A DNA stretch of 64,000 nucleotides from positions 71,171 through 135,170 of the forward strand of contig LUCM01004266.1 in the NCBI GenBank assembly GCA_008360955.1, given 5' to 3'. Numbering within the stretch: the stretch's first letter is position 1; every line of letters starts with the position of its first letter. Below are positions 60,901-64,000 of the stretch, one piece after another. A model generated the notes under the pieces. That model was given only the letters and a program-made list of their open reading frames with translations, did no database searches and had not been told where the DNA came from. The translations under genes and the position numbers were made by a program. The DNA is from Fasciolopsis buskii. Lineage: Eukaryota > Platyhelminthes > Trematoda > Plagiorchiida > Fasciolidae.

Positions 60901-61240
60901 CAACTTTAAATGCAAGCTTTCATGAAATCAAGAGATTTGATCATAGTCGCATTCAAATTTCATTGAAATCCTTTTTTGTTGACTAATAGAAAGTTTTCTG
61001 GATTTCTTTCCATGTTTACAGATTATTTACGGCCTCAACAGGACAGCATTAGATTGCATGCGCCGCCGAGACAAGAAATTTTCCTACCCGTGTGTATCCG
61101 ATGCCAACGTGGTTCTGGATGTGATGAACGTAGACGAATACAGTCTTTATTTTGATTTTCTCCTTTTATGTATTATTTTTGTTTTCCTCCGTTTTCTGGG
61201 CTACTTTATTTTACGGTGGCGCATTCGCGGTCGCCACTAA
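3807..61240 (+). CDS. ABCG1-like ABC half-transporter, 3' eight exons (gene partial at 5')
   Basis: Eight exons splice in phase to 1,371 nt, giving 456 residues and a TAA stop. Translated exons follow the ABCG1/White family in order: the NBD end with an HNPAD motif, the EVACGEHGD segment, a long linker, then six membrane helices (about residues 205-219, 230-250, 285-299, 310-335, 340-360 and 425-447). Known family role: a half-transporter that dimerises in membranes and moves sterols or other lipids, or eye-pigment precursors in insects; the substrate here cannot be told from sequence. The ATP-binding core (Walker A, Q loop, signature, Walker B) is not in the window and must be upstream. Closest by eye is the ABCG1/ABCG4 branch, shown by the [20 protein letters not shown] stretch and the [15 protein letters not shown] helix. 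Introns run from about 1.4 to 28 kb and are full of mobile elements. The joined frame is intact, so the gene looks functional. Confidence 0.93.
8600..8830 (-). repeat. Dispersed repeat of unknown family, copy with second half
   Basis: On the minus strand this segment aligns with 51,690-51,935, including TAATGGATAAGCCGA (read on plus) against CAATGGATAAACCGA and TGAGAAAATCAATGAGTAA against TGAGAAAATCAGTGAATAA. Confidence 0.6.
9950..10040. repeat. Low-complexity trinucleotide stretches
   Basis: A GTTGTCGTTGTTGTTGTTAT run at about 9,950 and an ACCACCACCACCAATGG run at about 10,029 make a small Thr- and Gly-rich frame on the minus strand. Nothing suggests a gene. Confidence 0.7.
13730..14103 (+). 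CDS. ABCG1-like exon: EVACGEHGD motif and extended linker
   Basis: The acceptor is ctcatctcgtcag and the donor GTAAGT is at 14104. Residues 39-163 begin [11 protein letters not shown], the ABCG segment just after HNPAD, and continue into [19 protein letters not shown]. The remaining roughly 85 residues are low complexity, rich in Ser, Thr, Gly and Ala, and form the linker to the first helix. This linker looks longer than in vertebrate ABCG1. The frame from 13675 upstream of the acceptor is intron, so the start codon seen there is not used. Confidence 0.92.
20587..21333 (+). CDS. Possible nested small gene in the ABCG intron (two or three exons), unknown function
   Basis: Three short frames join in phase 0 with plausible splice sites. 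Exon 1 is 20587-20661 ([22 protein letters not shown]..., donor GTAAGT). Exon 2 is 21011-21133 (after ttag; contains [20 protein letters not shown] and [15 protein letters not shown]; donor GTAAAT). Exon 3 is 21250-21333 (after ttattcaag; [18 protein letters not shown], then TGA). The amino-acid composition looks coding. The [12 protein letters not shown] stretch faintly recalls a C2-domain strand of synaptotagmin-14/16-like proteins, but I do not recognise the family. The frame stays open for 33 codons beyond the TGA. It could be a real small gene, a fragment of a larger one, a pseudogene or chance. Exon 2 is the best supported part. Confidence 0.3.
22095..22300 (+). repeat. Dispersed repeat of unknown family, copy with first half
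   Basis: ATCGCCGTCGCCACCTCTAG, then CAGATGGCCTCTGGCAGGTC and AATATGACTGTC, align with 51,385-51,570 (CGTCGTCGCCATGTCTAGCC, CAATTGGCCTCTGGCCGGTC, AGCATGACTGTTC). The frames over it are incidental. Confidence 0.65.
23455..23672. repeat. Palindromic element with hammerhead-like motif (full foldback)
   Basis: Two arms of about 100 bp (23,455-23,560 and 23,565-23,672) are reverse complements with few differences. The inner part CAACGTTTCGACTACC is mirrored by GGTAGTCGAAACGTTG. The outer ends are GTGAATGATATAATGTTA and its complement. The arm contains GACTACC-CAC-GGTAGTC-GAAAC, a stem II plus GAAAC as in hammerheads found in Penelope-like terminal repeats. The preceding box reads CAGAAA or TTGAGAAA rather than CUGAUGA. 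It is probably two terminal repeats of a Penelope-like element joined head to head, or a MITE derived from one. Confidence 0.75.
26987..28510 (-). mobile_element. RTE/CR1-like LINE remnant, RT C-terminal half and 3' end
   Basis: Read on the minus strand, pieces in several frames follow a fluke non-LTR reverse transcriptase. They are [12 protein letters not shown] and [14 protein letters not shown] (28.3-28.5 kb), [14 protein letters not shown] and [10 protein letters not shown] (about 28.1-28.2 kb), a region where the YADD catalytic box should be (about 27.9 kb, now [11 protein letters not shown]), HRFTYIGRV (27.75 kb), [15 protein letters not shown] (27.4 kb) and [18 protein letters not shown] (27.2 kb). 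The element lacks endonuclease and N-terminal RT sequence, so it is 5'-truncated. It has many stops and frameshifts and the catalytic box is gone. Its 3' end near 26,987 resembles the tail at 63,947. It lies antisense in the ABCG intron. Confidence 0.85.
28941..29318 (-). pseudogene. BEL/Pao integrase C-terminal domain
   Basis: [27 protein letters not shown] and [14 protein letters not shown] are typical of the C-terminal domain that follows the BEL/Pao integrase. The piece stays open for about 125 residues, the best preserved after the RT. It is frameshifted relative to the integrase core. Downstream (28.5-28.9 kb) should hold the 3' LTR, but I could not define its boundaries. Confidence 0.82.
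29420..29863 (-). pseudogene. BEL/Pao integrase core piece
   Basis: [31 protein letters not shown] and [15 protein letters not shown] are retroviral-type integrase core landmarks, and the second catalytic aspartate is present. The first lies just upstream in VDYFGPL at about 29.89 kb. The third acidic residue sits in another frame (IWEIMVRS, about 29.56 kb), so at least one frameshift breaks the core. No intact enzyme is encoded. Confidence 0.85.
29956..30702 (-). pseudogene. BEL/Pao pre-integrase and zinc-binding region
   Basis: The frame opens after an in-frame TGA at 30721-30723 with [10 protein letters not shown]. It continues with [33 protein letters not shown] and [16 protein letters not shown]. 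These are conserved landmarks between RNase H and integrase in BEL/Pao polyproteins. The end is frameshifted: the HHCC finger residues (CWRCRK) lie in a neighbouring frame at about 29.97 kb. Confidence 0.85.
30768..31301 (-). pseudogene. BEL/Pao connection and RNase H piece
   Basis: The piece begins in a new frame with [20 protein letters not shown], the conserved thumb/connection of Pao RTs, and runs into RNase H ([46 protein letters not shown]). A frameshift near 31.29 kb separates it from the RT piece. A second near 30.82 kb throws the end out of frame: the expected continuation ([17 protein letters not shown]) is in another frame. Confidence 0.85.
31610..32245 (-). pseudogene. BEL/Pao reverse transcriptase N-terminal half, ends at in-frame TAG
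   Basis: This is the longest open piece of the RT. Motifs seen are [31 protein letters not shown], the first catalytic aspartate in AADIQEM, and [20 protein letters not shown]. The TAG at 31610-31612 cuts it. The same frame continues after the stop into GHRYEEYV and the catalytic FYVDD box, so this is a simple nonsense mutation in an otherwise recognisable RT. Confidence 0.88.
32330..32820 (-). mobile_element. Penelope-like RT scrap abutting the BEL element
   Basis: On the minus strand 32,820-32,637 reads [20 protein letters not shown] and GTYHYLSR, which fits the Penelope RT entry (LYGLPKxHKxxxPLRPIxxM...YHxLxx). Near 32.4 kb [18 protein letters not shown] follows, matching the (F)YxQxxGxxMGSPL box of Penelope RTs. 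The sequence between is out of frame with stops. Both motifs are in the right order and orientation, so this is a decayed element of the same broad family as the two larger copies. It sits directly upstream of the BEL RT piece. Confidence 0.72.
33869..34497 (+). repeat. Inverted repeat A, left arm (629 bp)
   Basis: This segment reads, base for base as far as I can follow by eye, as the reverse complement of 39,535-40,163, and the two have exactly equal length. It begins CGGTCTGTTTTTCAGCC and ends CATGTATCGTGTTA. Similarity drops sharply outside both ends. No coding content is recognised in it. Confidence 0.9.
35525..35695. repeat. Degenerate tandem repeat, about 46-bp unit, four copies
   Basis: Successive units start at GTTGAGAGCATCCATGCAAA, GTTGCAAGTCCCCATGGCAA, TTGCAATTCCCCATAGAAAC and TTGAAAGTCGCCATAGTAAC. 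Each shares the pattern TTGnnAnTCnCCATnnnAAC followed by ACT or AGT. The 89-residue open frame over it is a by-product of the repeat. Confidence 0.75.
35890..35960 (+). repeat. Possible tRNA-derived SINE head
   Basis: GAGTTCGAGTCCTAG fits a pol III B box (GGTTCGANTCC). A TATGGGGTTCGG stretch about 40 bases upstream could be a degenerate A box. I cannot define its ends. It lies within the left-arm-specific 2.1-kb segment. Confidence 0.35.
36644..36902 (+). repeat. Inverted repeat B, left arm
   Basis: Near-identical inverted copy of 39,254-39,513. Shared text includes TGTCATAAACAAAATTCTTG, GACGAATAGAAGGTTTGC and CTCACTCCATGCCCACTG. The few differences I see cluster at the two edges. Confidence 0.88.
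37815..37945 (+). repeat. Partial copy of the hammerhead-like palindromic repeat
   Basis: GTGAATAATATAATGTTAA (the outer left end) is joined directly to TTGATTGTAAAACTTGCC and a mutated arm (GATTACCCACGATATCCGAAAC), ending CATTAACATTATATTATCC. It is a deletion derivative of the full palindrome. The stem II pairing is weakened by substitutions. It lies between the arms of the large inverted repeat. Confidence 0.72.
39254..39513 (-). repeat. Inverted repeat B, right arm
   Basis: Reverse complement of 36,644-36,902 and adjacent to arm A of the right side (21-base spacer TTTCTC...CCAG). The A-B order is preserved with respect to the left arm. Confidence 0.88.
39535..40163 (-). repeat. Inverted repeat A, right arm (629 bp)
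   Basis: Reverse complement of 33,869-34,497. It starts TAACACGATACATG and ends GAAAAACAGACCG. Only 21 bases separate it from inverted repeat B, against 2,146 bases on the left side. Confidence 0.9.
41098..41162. other. Nested hairpin-forming sequence in a GC-rich patch
   Basis: GCACCTG (41,098-41,104) can pair with CAGGTGC (41,115-41,121). Next to it GCTGAA...CCGATC can pair with GATCGG...TTCAGC (41,124-41,162). The second is a 6+6-bp stem with a 7-base loop and an internal bulge, and GAAACGTC follows directly. A CpG-dense patch follows at about 41,300-41,400. Function unknown. Confidence 0.5.
42313..42405 (+). CDS. ABCG1-like exon: pre-membrane segment
   Basis: The acceptor is ttttatccccag and the donor GTAAGT starts at 42406. 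It encodes 31 residues in phase 0 on both sides, including [17 protein letters not shown] and ending SIFRDT. This is the conserved basic and aromatic segment (SxxTQFxILFxRxFLSIxRD) that precedes the first transmembrane helix in ABCG proteins. It follows a 28,209-bp intron, the largest in the window. Confidence 0.93.
43359..43592 (-). repeat. tRNA-derived SINE, copy 1
   Basis: On the minus strand, CGTGGTGGTAACACAG (A-box-like) is followed about 40 bases later by TGGGTTCAAACCCTAGG (B box). The body ends near TGGAGTCCAAAGGGCCGTCA. The body aligns with 60,096-60,322 over its full length with many substitutions. The 144-residue frame across it is not a gene. Confidence 0.75.
44857..45025 (+). CDS. 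ABCG1-like exon: transmembrane helices 1-2
   Basis: The acceptor is ctttacttcccaacag and the donor GTGAGT starts at 45026. Residues 195-250 open with [20 protein letters not shown], typical for TM1, then [17 protein letters not shown] and TM2 ([20 protein letters not shown]). It leaves one base (T) to complete Phe with the next exon. The strand, phase and residue order all agree with its neighbours. The open frame continuing past 45025 is intron read-through. Confidence 0.94.
46353..46373. repeat. (AT)n microsatellite
   Basis: A run of alternating TA repeats lies just beyond the 3' end of the Penelope-like element at 46.4-47.8 kb. It may be the target or a tail expansion. Confidence 0.9.
46405..46452 (-). 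ncRNA. Hammerhead-ribozyme-like relic at Penelope-like 3' end
   Basis: On the minus strand, GAGTCC-TAGTTT-GGATC followed by GAAAC resembles hammerhead stem II plus the GAAA core. ACGTTT on the 5' side can pair with AAACGT on the 3' side as helix I. The first core box (CUGAUGA) is not intact. Hammerheads are known in Penelope-like terminal repeats, so the position fits. It is probably a non-cleaving relic. Confidence 0.4.
46448..47260 (-). pseudogene. Penelope-like thumb/linker and GIY-YIG endonuclease, stop at the YVG motif
   Basis: 47260-46787 carries the linker with [20 protein letters not shown] and ends [13 protein letters not shown] then TAG. The next residues in the same frame ([35 protein letters not shown]) are the rest of the GIY-YIG domain. 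The stop falls where the YxG of GIY-YIG is expected. Small deletions there destroy the catalytic motif while leaving the later frame unchanged. The endonuclease is therefore inactive. Confidence 0.82.
47079..47672 (-). pseudogene. Penelope-like RT core piece
   Basis: Palm motifs are present in order: [13 protein letters not shown] (first catalytic Asp), [14 protein letters not shown] and RYVDDTFVV. The frame is correct to about MDQFH (47.33 kb). After that the reading is a shadow, because the true continuation ([19 protein letters not shown]) is in the frame of 47260-46787. Upstream of the first Met the homology continues ([15 protein letters not shown]), so the Met is not a true start. Confidence 0.85.
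50960..51060 (+). CDS. ABCG1-like exon: intracellular loop with FVREH...AYYLAK
   Basis: The acceptor is cactttccttttcag and the donor is GCAAGT at 51061, a GC-AG intron. The exon completes Phe251 and encodes 33 more residues, beginning [20 protein letters not shown] and ending [13 protein letters not shown]. This is one of the most conserved ABCG1 stretches, between TM2 and TM3. Only 101 nt long, it is easily missed by ORF finders. Both phases fit the flanking exons exactly. Confidence 0.94.
51385..51935 (+). repeat. Dispersed repeat of unknown family, longest copy
   Basis: The first half aligns with 22,095-22,300 in the same orientation. The second half aligns with 8,600-8,830 in inverted orientation (shared GAGAAAATCAnTGAnTAA, and GACATCGCA close to CAATGGATAAnCCGA). 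No TE protein, terminal repeat or pol III box was recognised. It may be a non-autonomous element or the 3' region of a larger one. Confidence 0.65.
52586..52665 (+). repeat. Left terminal inverted repeat of the Penelope-like element
   Basis: The TATATATCTTGACAAAA...GGGTGGGGAA stretch is repeated inverted at 54,164-54,244 with a handful of mismatches, for example TTGGATTAG against TTGTATTAG. Inverted partial terminal repeats (pLTRs) are known for Penelope-like elements. Confidence 0.85.
52645..53232 (+). pseudogene. Penelope-like RT (N-terminal part of the split frame)
   Basis: Frame of 195 codons. It has [51 protein letters not shown] (first catalytic Asp), [19 protein letters not shown] and [14 protein letters not shown] (catalytic DD). 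The nominal Met at 52645 lies in the inverted repeat and is probably not the native start. TAA at 53230 ends it, but the same frame resumes at once. A single point mutation separates it from the next piece. Confidence 0.88.
53236..54147 (+). pseudogene. Penelope-like RT thumb and GIY-YIG endonuclease
   Basis: Same frame as the preceding piece. [20 protein letters not shown] and [19 protein letters not shown] are the conserved post-palm motifs of Penelope RTs. [20 protein letters not shown] holds the CxC motif and YIG of the GIY-YIG nuclease, followed by [10 protein letters not shown] and the catalytic-Glu region [12 protein letters not shown]. One undetermined base at 53,993 leaves a residue unknown. 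All nuclease landmarks are present, unlike the copy at 46-47 kb. Confidence 0.88.
54164..54244 (-). repeat. Right terminal inverted repeat of the Penelope-like element
   Basis: Reverse complement of 52,586-52,665 with a few differences. It starts about 17 bases after the stop of the GIY-YIG frame and ends at TCAAGATATATA. Outside it I saw no clear target-site duplication. Confidence 0.85.
55095..55250 (+). CDS. ABCG1-like exon: transmembrane helices 3-4
   Basis: The acceptor is ctcctttatccag and the donor is GTTTGT at 55251. It encodes 52 residues in phase 0: [20 protein letters not shown] (TM3), then a hydrophobic run with [18 protein letters not shown] (TM4). The MTxQP and AQSLG(L)xIGAA-type motifs are family hallmarks. 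A 62-residue frame over 55070-55258 is a shadow. Confidence 0.94.
58880..58900. repeat. (GT)n microsatellite
   Basis: About ten GT units lie between GGTGTCAGGC and CAACAAACGG. It is in the intron before the TM5 exon. Confidence 0.95.
59468..59611 (+). CDS. ABCG1-like exon: transmembrane helix 5
   Basis: The acceptor ends in AG right after cattcgaaaaca, with the pyrimidine tract about 20 bases upstream. The donor GTGAGT starts at 59612. Forty-eight residues in phase 0 begin [20 protein letters not shown] and continue with [19 protein letters not shown], matching the ABCG1 TM5 and re-entrant loop region. The splice acceptor is the least canonical of the gene. The residue join (TSLQ then VAVF) fits the family without gap. 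Confidence 0.92.
60096..60322 (-). repeat. tRNA-derived SINE, copy 2
   Basis: On the minus strand, GGTGGCACAGTGATAACAC matches an A box and CCGGGTTGAAACCCTGGG matches a B box. The 3' part has CTAGAGTCTGGTGCTTCCC and ends GAGTCCGATAGGCAGTCAGT. It is homologous to the copy at 43.36 kb. A short extra copy of its end (GACTGCCCTTCGGACTCC) occurs at about 60,537-60,556. Confidence 0.75.
61022..61240 (+). CDS. ABCG1-like terminal coding exon: TM6 and C-terminus
   Basis: The acceptor is ctttccatgtttacag. It opens [12 protein letters not shown], equivalent to the SIYGLDR motif. A cysteine-containing extracellular loop follows (DCM... SYPCVSD), then TM6 ([20 protein letters not shown]) and a short basic tail, LRWRIRGRH, ending in TAA at 61238-61240. 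The short basic cytosolic end is normal for ABCG half-transporters. I found no obvious polyadenylation signal close by. Confidence 0.94.
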   Translation: MIYGLNRTALDCMRRRDKKFSYPCVSDANVVLDVMNVDEYSLYFDFLLLCIIFVFLRFLGYFILRWRIRGRH

Positions 61241-63946
61241 CCTGTCTGCTGTGTCCTCGTTTGTCGTCACACTTCGTACTACCATAGGGGCCACAAATTA
61301 GACCAACTGCAGTTCGAAAAACAGAACATCAATTCTGACGATTTCAAAGCATTAGTTTACAACATATTAACAGTTCTTATCTTTTATTCTGTTTTATGTT
61401 TGTTTGTTTTCCCTGATCATTCGTTGTGAAACTTTGAATTATTTCAGGAGGCGATATTTGCCACGGATCGTCCGTTGCGGACAGATTCTACCCATTCACA
61501 TTTCATCGTCCGTTTTGTTCTTTCAGCTCATCAGTAAAACGTGTCATACTAATGAAACATCTGATAATCAAATTCTCTGGTATTACACGTCTGTACATAT
61601 ATGAATACATTCAACCATCATTTAAGATATCATGATACAACATTTTCTATTCGGTTGCGCGCTTGCCCTGTTCCGTAATGTGCCCAAAAGCCGATAACCA
61701 AACTTGCTTTGATAAGCACCTTTCACTTTTTTGTGTCATGGATTGGTAATATCTGTTTATTTATATATCCGTGACATCATTGCTCATGTGATCTTCCAAG
61801 TCCGTTGGAATACGTCATTCGCTGAGAATAATATTTGCCCATCGGTCTAAACGACACACAAACTCACTATTTTTATACTGTTAATTTTGCACAAATGGTA
61901 GCCGCACTTACACCACTCTTCTCCTTTATTTAGTTCACCAACAATCGTAATCAAAATTGTATTCTGTACTCCGATACGGTAGCACATTTCAACCCCTGCC
62001 GAATCAGGTCGTGTGAAGACATTTTTATTTCTCCCTCGTACCAGTGATCCCATTCCTGTTCTAACTGATCATGATATCAGTCTAGTCTTTTCCTCGTGTA
62101 GTCACTCAAACAAAGTTGAACCGCAGTCGGCTGATACTGACACAATCATTCATTTGCGCGGAAACCATTGTTCATTTTAGGTTGTCATATCCCATTCTGC
62201 GTAGCGAACAACTGAATTGGGTTTTCCTAGTTTCCGTCTTCATTTTAAATCTGTTTCCCTCCAGTTGTCGTATTCATTACAAATTTATTTTGTTCTTTTT
62301 TCGCATCGGAAATAAGGATGAGACACCGAGCTTGTGAACACTATTTTTCCGGTAGGCGTCTTTCTTTATATCCCTACATCAGAGCAGGAGACGAATTGGA
62401 GGATATTGCAAAACGTATTAGGTCTAGGGAGGTCAGCAGTCCACACTTTGTCGTTCTGCCGTTGTAACATTTTACGGGCTCTCTTTGTGTCTTGAAATTT
62501 GCTCCCTTTCTCCTACATGCACTCTTATTGTTCCCAATAACCTTATTCCTACTTACAACGAGCAGCCATTTGAAAAATTATTTAAACGTTATAAACCTCT
62601 ATCATAAAAGTCATTACGACAGGCTTATCAGTGGCTCTTGTTAACACAAACAAGATGTTTACGGCGCCTCATTCGACGCAGAAAGTTGAGCGCGTCAGTC
62701 ATGTGACTGAAGGAAATTGAAACGTCCTGATTTGACTAATTTTATGATTCACCTAAATAAGCGAGTTGATTTTTTTGCAGAATCTCTCTTTGCTACCAGC
62801 TTAAACACTGAACTAGATCCCCTATGGACAACTATTTACAACATATATACAACTCTGCTATAACAATCACTGATGGTGTGCCATTTGTTTTGTGAATCCA
62901 TTCAATTTATTGTTCTCGTTTTGTGACCTCTCTTAAGCCGGCTAGCATGATTTACTTTTGTAAATTGACTGGTTGTGCAGTGTCGCCTGAAATGAACAAA
63001 CCCATGCTCCGCATAATGAAGCAGAACTATTCTTCACTCATATAGTCAAACACCACTAAGCGACTCCCGCCGGATGCATGTCGTCTGAAAATGTACTTCT
63101 CTAGCCCATTACGTCAAATAATGTTCAAATATGGGTAGTGATAAATGCTTAATTTTTTATTTCTGGTAGCTACCCAGTGACCTAAGGGCGTTACATCATG
63201 TAGTGCTGATTATAGACAAACTGAGAGAATCAGATACAGACAACCTTGCAAGTAAGCTGTTCAATTCACATTGGTTGAACTCAAAATCGGATCCGTTCGG
63301 AGCCCCGGTACACGCCTGATAATTTTCAATCTATCATATAAGATTTTAACGGTGAAATGGTCTCTTGCTGGCTGACCAACATAATATCTCATGACGATCA
63401 CATATAAACTTATTTGTTTCATTTTCCATCAAGAATAGAGACGTGAAATTTTGTTCTGCGTCTTTATTCTGGAGGAATCGATTGGAAATGAAACAAAGGA
63501 TGATATTTACCCATAAAACAATGCCAGATAACTGGACGCCTAATACCAACCACGTTCAACCTTGGATATGATCAGGTACTTGCAATAAGATAATTGTACT
63601 CTTGAAGAGCTTGAGGAGGTGAATTATACTCCACTCCTCTCGAATGCGTATTGCAATATGCTGTTTACGAATACACCACTTGATATGTCTCCATACTATT
63701 TGTTGTATATGCATTATTATCAAGCAGACGTCGTTGTCAATAATGACGCAGTTATCTTTGTCCAATGTTATATTTAATTGTTTATCTAGTCACCCATTTT
63801 TGGCATTCATTTGTGGTCGAACGCTATGTTGGAGTGGTTTGGGACCCGATCGTTCGCGAAAAAATTTTATTTTTACTTTGTTTGATTGGTTTCCTAACTA
63901 CTTGTACCGCTTATATATTTTGTTATAGTATGGCAAACAAGTACGG
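61241..63946. other. ABCG 3' UTR and downstream sequence
   Basis: It follows the TAA stop. The first few hundred bases should be 3' UTR, but I cannot place a polyadenylation site. No further exon or element is recognised before the LINE tail at 63.95 kb. Confidence 0.6.
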
Positions 63947-64000
63947 CATCATCATCATCATCATCGTTCAGCGTTAAACAGCAAGGCAAGCCTCACTGAC
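63947..64000 (-). mobile_element. 3' tail of a second LINE copy, cut by the window edge
   Basis: (CAT)n at 63,947-63,965 is followed by CGTTCAGCGTTAAACAGCAA and GGCAAGCCTCACTGAC. This resembles 26,987-27,040 (CATCATTTTTATTACCACTC, then AGCATTAAACAGCGAAGCGA). On the minus strand it reads as a LINE 3' end followed by an (ATG)n tail, as in RTE-type elements. Confidence 0.6.

Larger units (their letters stand above)
55251..61021. other. Last two ABCG introns
   Basis: 55,251-59,467 carries a GT microsatellite and otherwise unassigned sequence. 59,612-61,021 carries SINE copy 2. Open frames at 56117-56547 and 58830-59232 are unsupported. Confidence 0.75.

Noticed and set aside
1..64000. CRISPR arrays, prokaryotic operons or phage genes
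   Set aside because: No regularly spaced direct repeats with unique spacers, no ribosome-binding-site-led gene series, and clear spliceosomal gene structure.

Overview
This is eukaryotic nuclear DNA, most likely from a digenean flatworm (a fluke) with a large, repeat-rich genome. The evidence is split coding exons bounded by GT/AG sites, introns up to 28 kb, AT-rich non-coding sequence, and a mix of decayed BEL/Pao, RTE/CR1-like LINE, Penelope-like and tRNA-derived SINE elements. The organism call is an inference from the repeat types and gene structure. There is no prokaryotic gene organisation, and almost all short open frames in the window are chance.

The one clear host gene runs on the + strand from 3,807 to 61,240. 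It is the 3' part of an ABCG1-like (White-subfamily) ABC half-transporter. Eight exons (3807-3921, 13730-14103, 42313-42405, 44857-45025, 50960-51060, 55095-55250, 59468-59611, 61022-61240) join in phase into 456 codons plus a stop. They encode the end of the nucleotide-binding domain, a long linker and the complete six-helix membrane domain. The exons with Walker A, signature and Walker B must lie upstream of the window. One intron uses a GC donor. A small two- or three-exon candidate gene (20,587-21,333, + strand) may be nested in the 28-kb intron; its identity is unknown.

The rest is intronic sequence carrying mobile-element debris. From 26.99 to 28.51 kb lies a minus-strand RTE/CR1-like LINE remnant, and the 3' tail of a second copy sits at the right edge of the window. 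From 28.94 to 32.25 kb lies a minus-strand BEL/Pao pol (RT, RNase H, integrase, C-terminal domain) broken by stops and frameshifts. It abuts a minus-strand Penelope-like RT scrap at 32.33-32.82 kb. Two larger Penelope-like elements lie at 46.40-47.77 kb (minus, 5'-truncated, with a hammerhead-like relic beyond its 3' end) and 52.59-54.24 kb (plus, flanked by about 80-bp inverted repeats, RT and GIY-YIG nearly intact apart from one stop). tRNA-derived SINEs lie at 43.36-43.59 and 60.10-60.32 kb. A palindromic hammerhead-like repeat occurs at 23.46-23.67 kb, with partial copies at 1.7 and 37.8 kb.

The most unusual structure is a pair of apparently identical 629-bp segments in inverted orientation (33,869-34,497 and 39,535-40,163), with a second inverted pair (36,644-36,902 and 39,254-39,513) inside. 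The spacing differs between arms: 2.1 kb on the left and 21 bp on the right. This is either a very recent template-switch or foldback rearrangement, or an assembly artefact. I saw no CRISPR array, no intact tRNA or rRNA gene, and no convincing novel multi-gene system.
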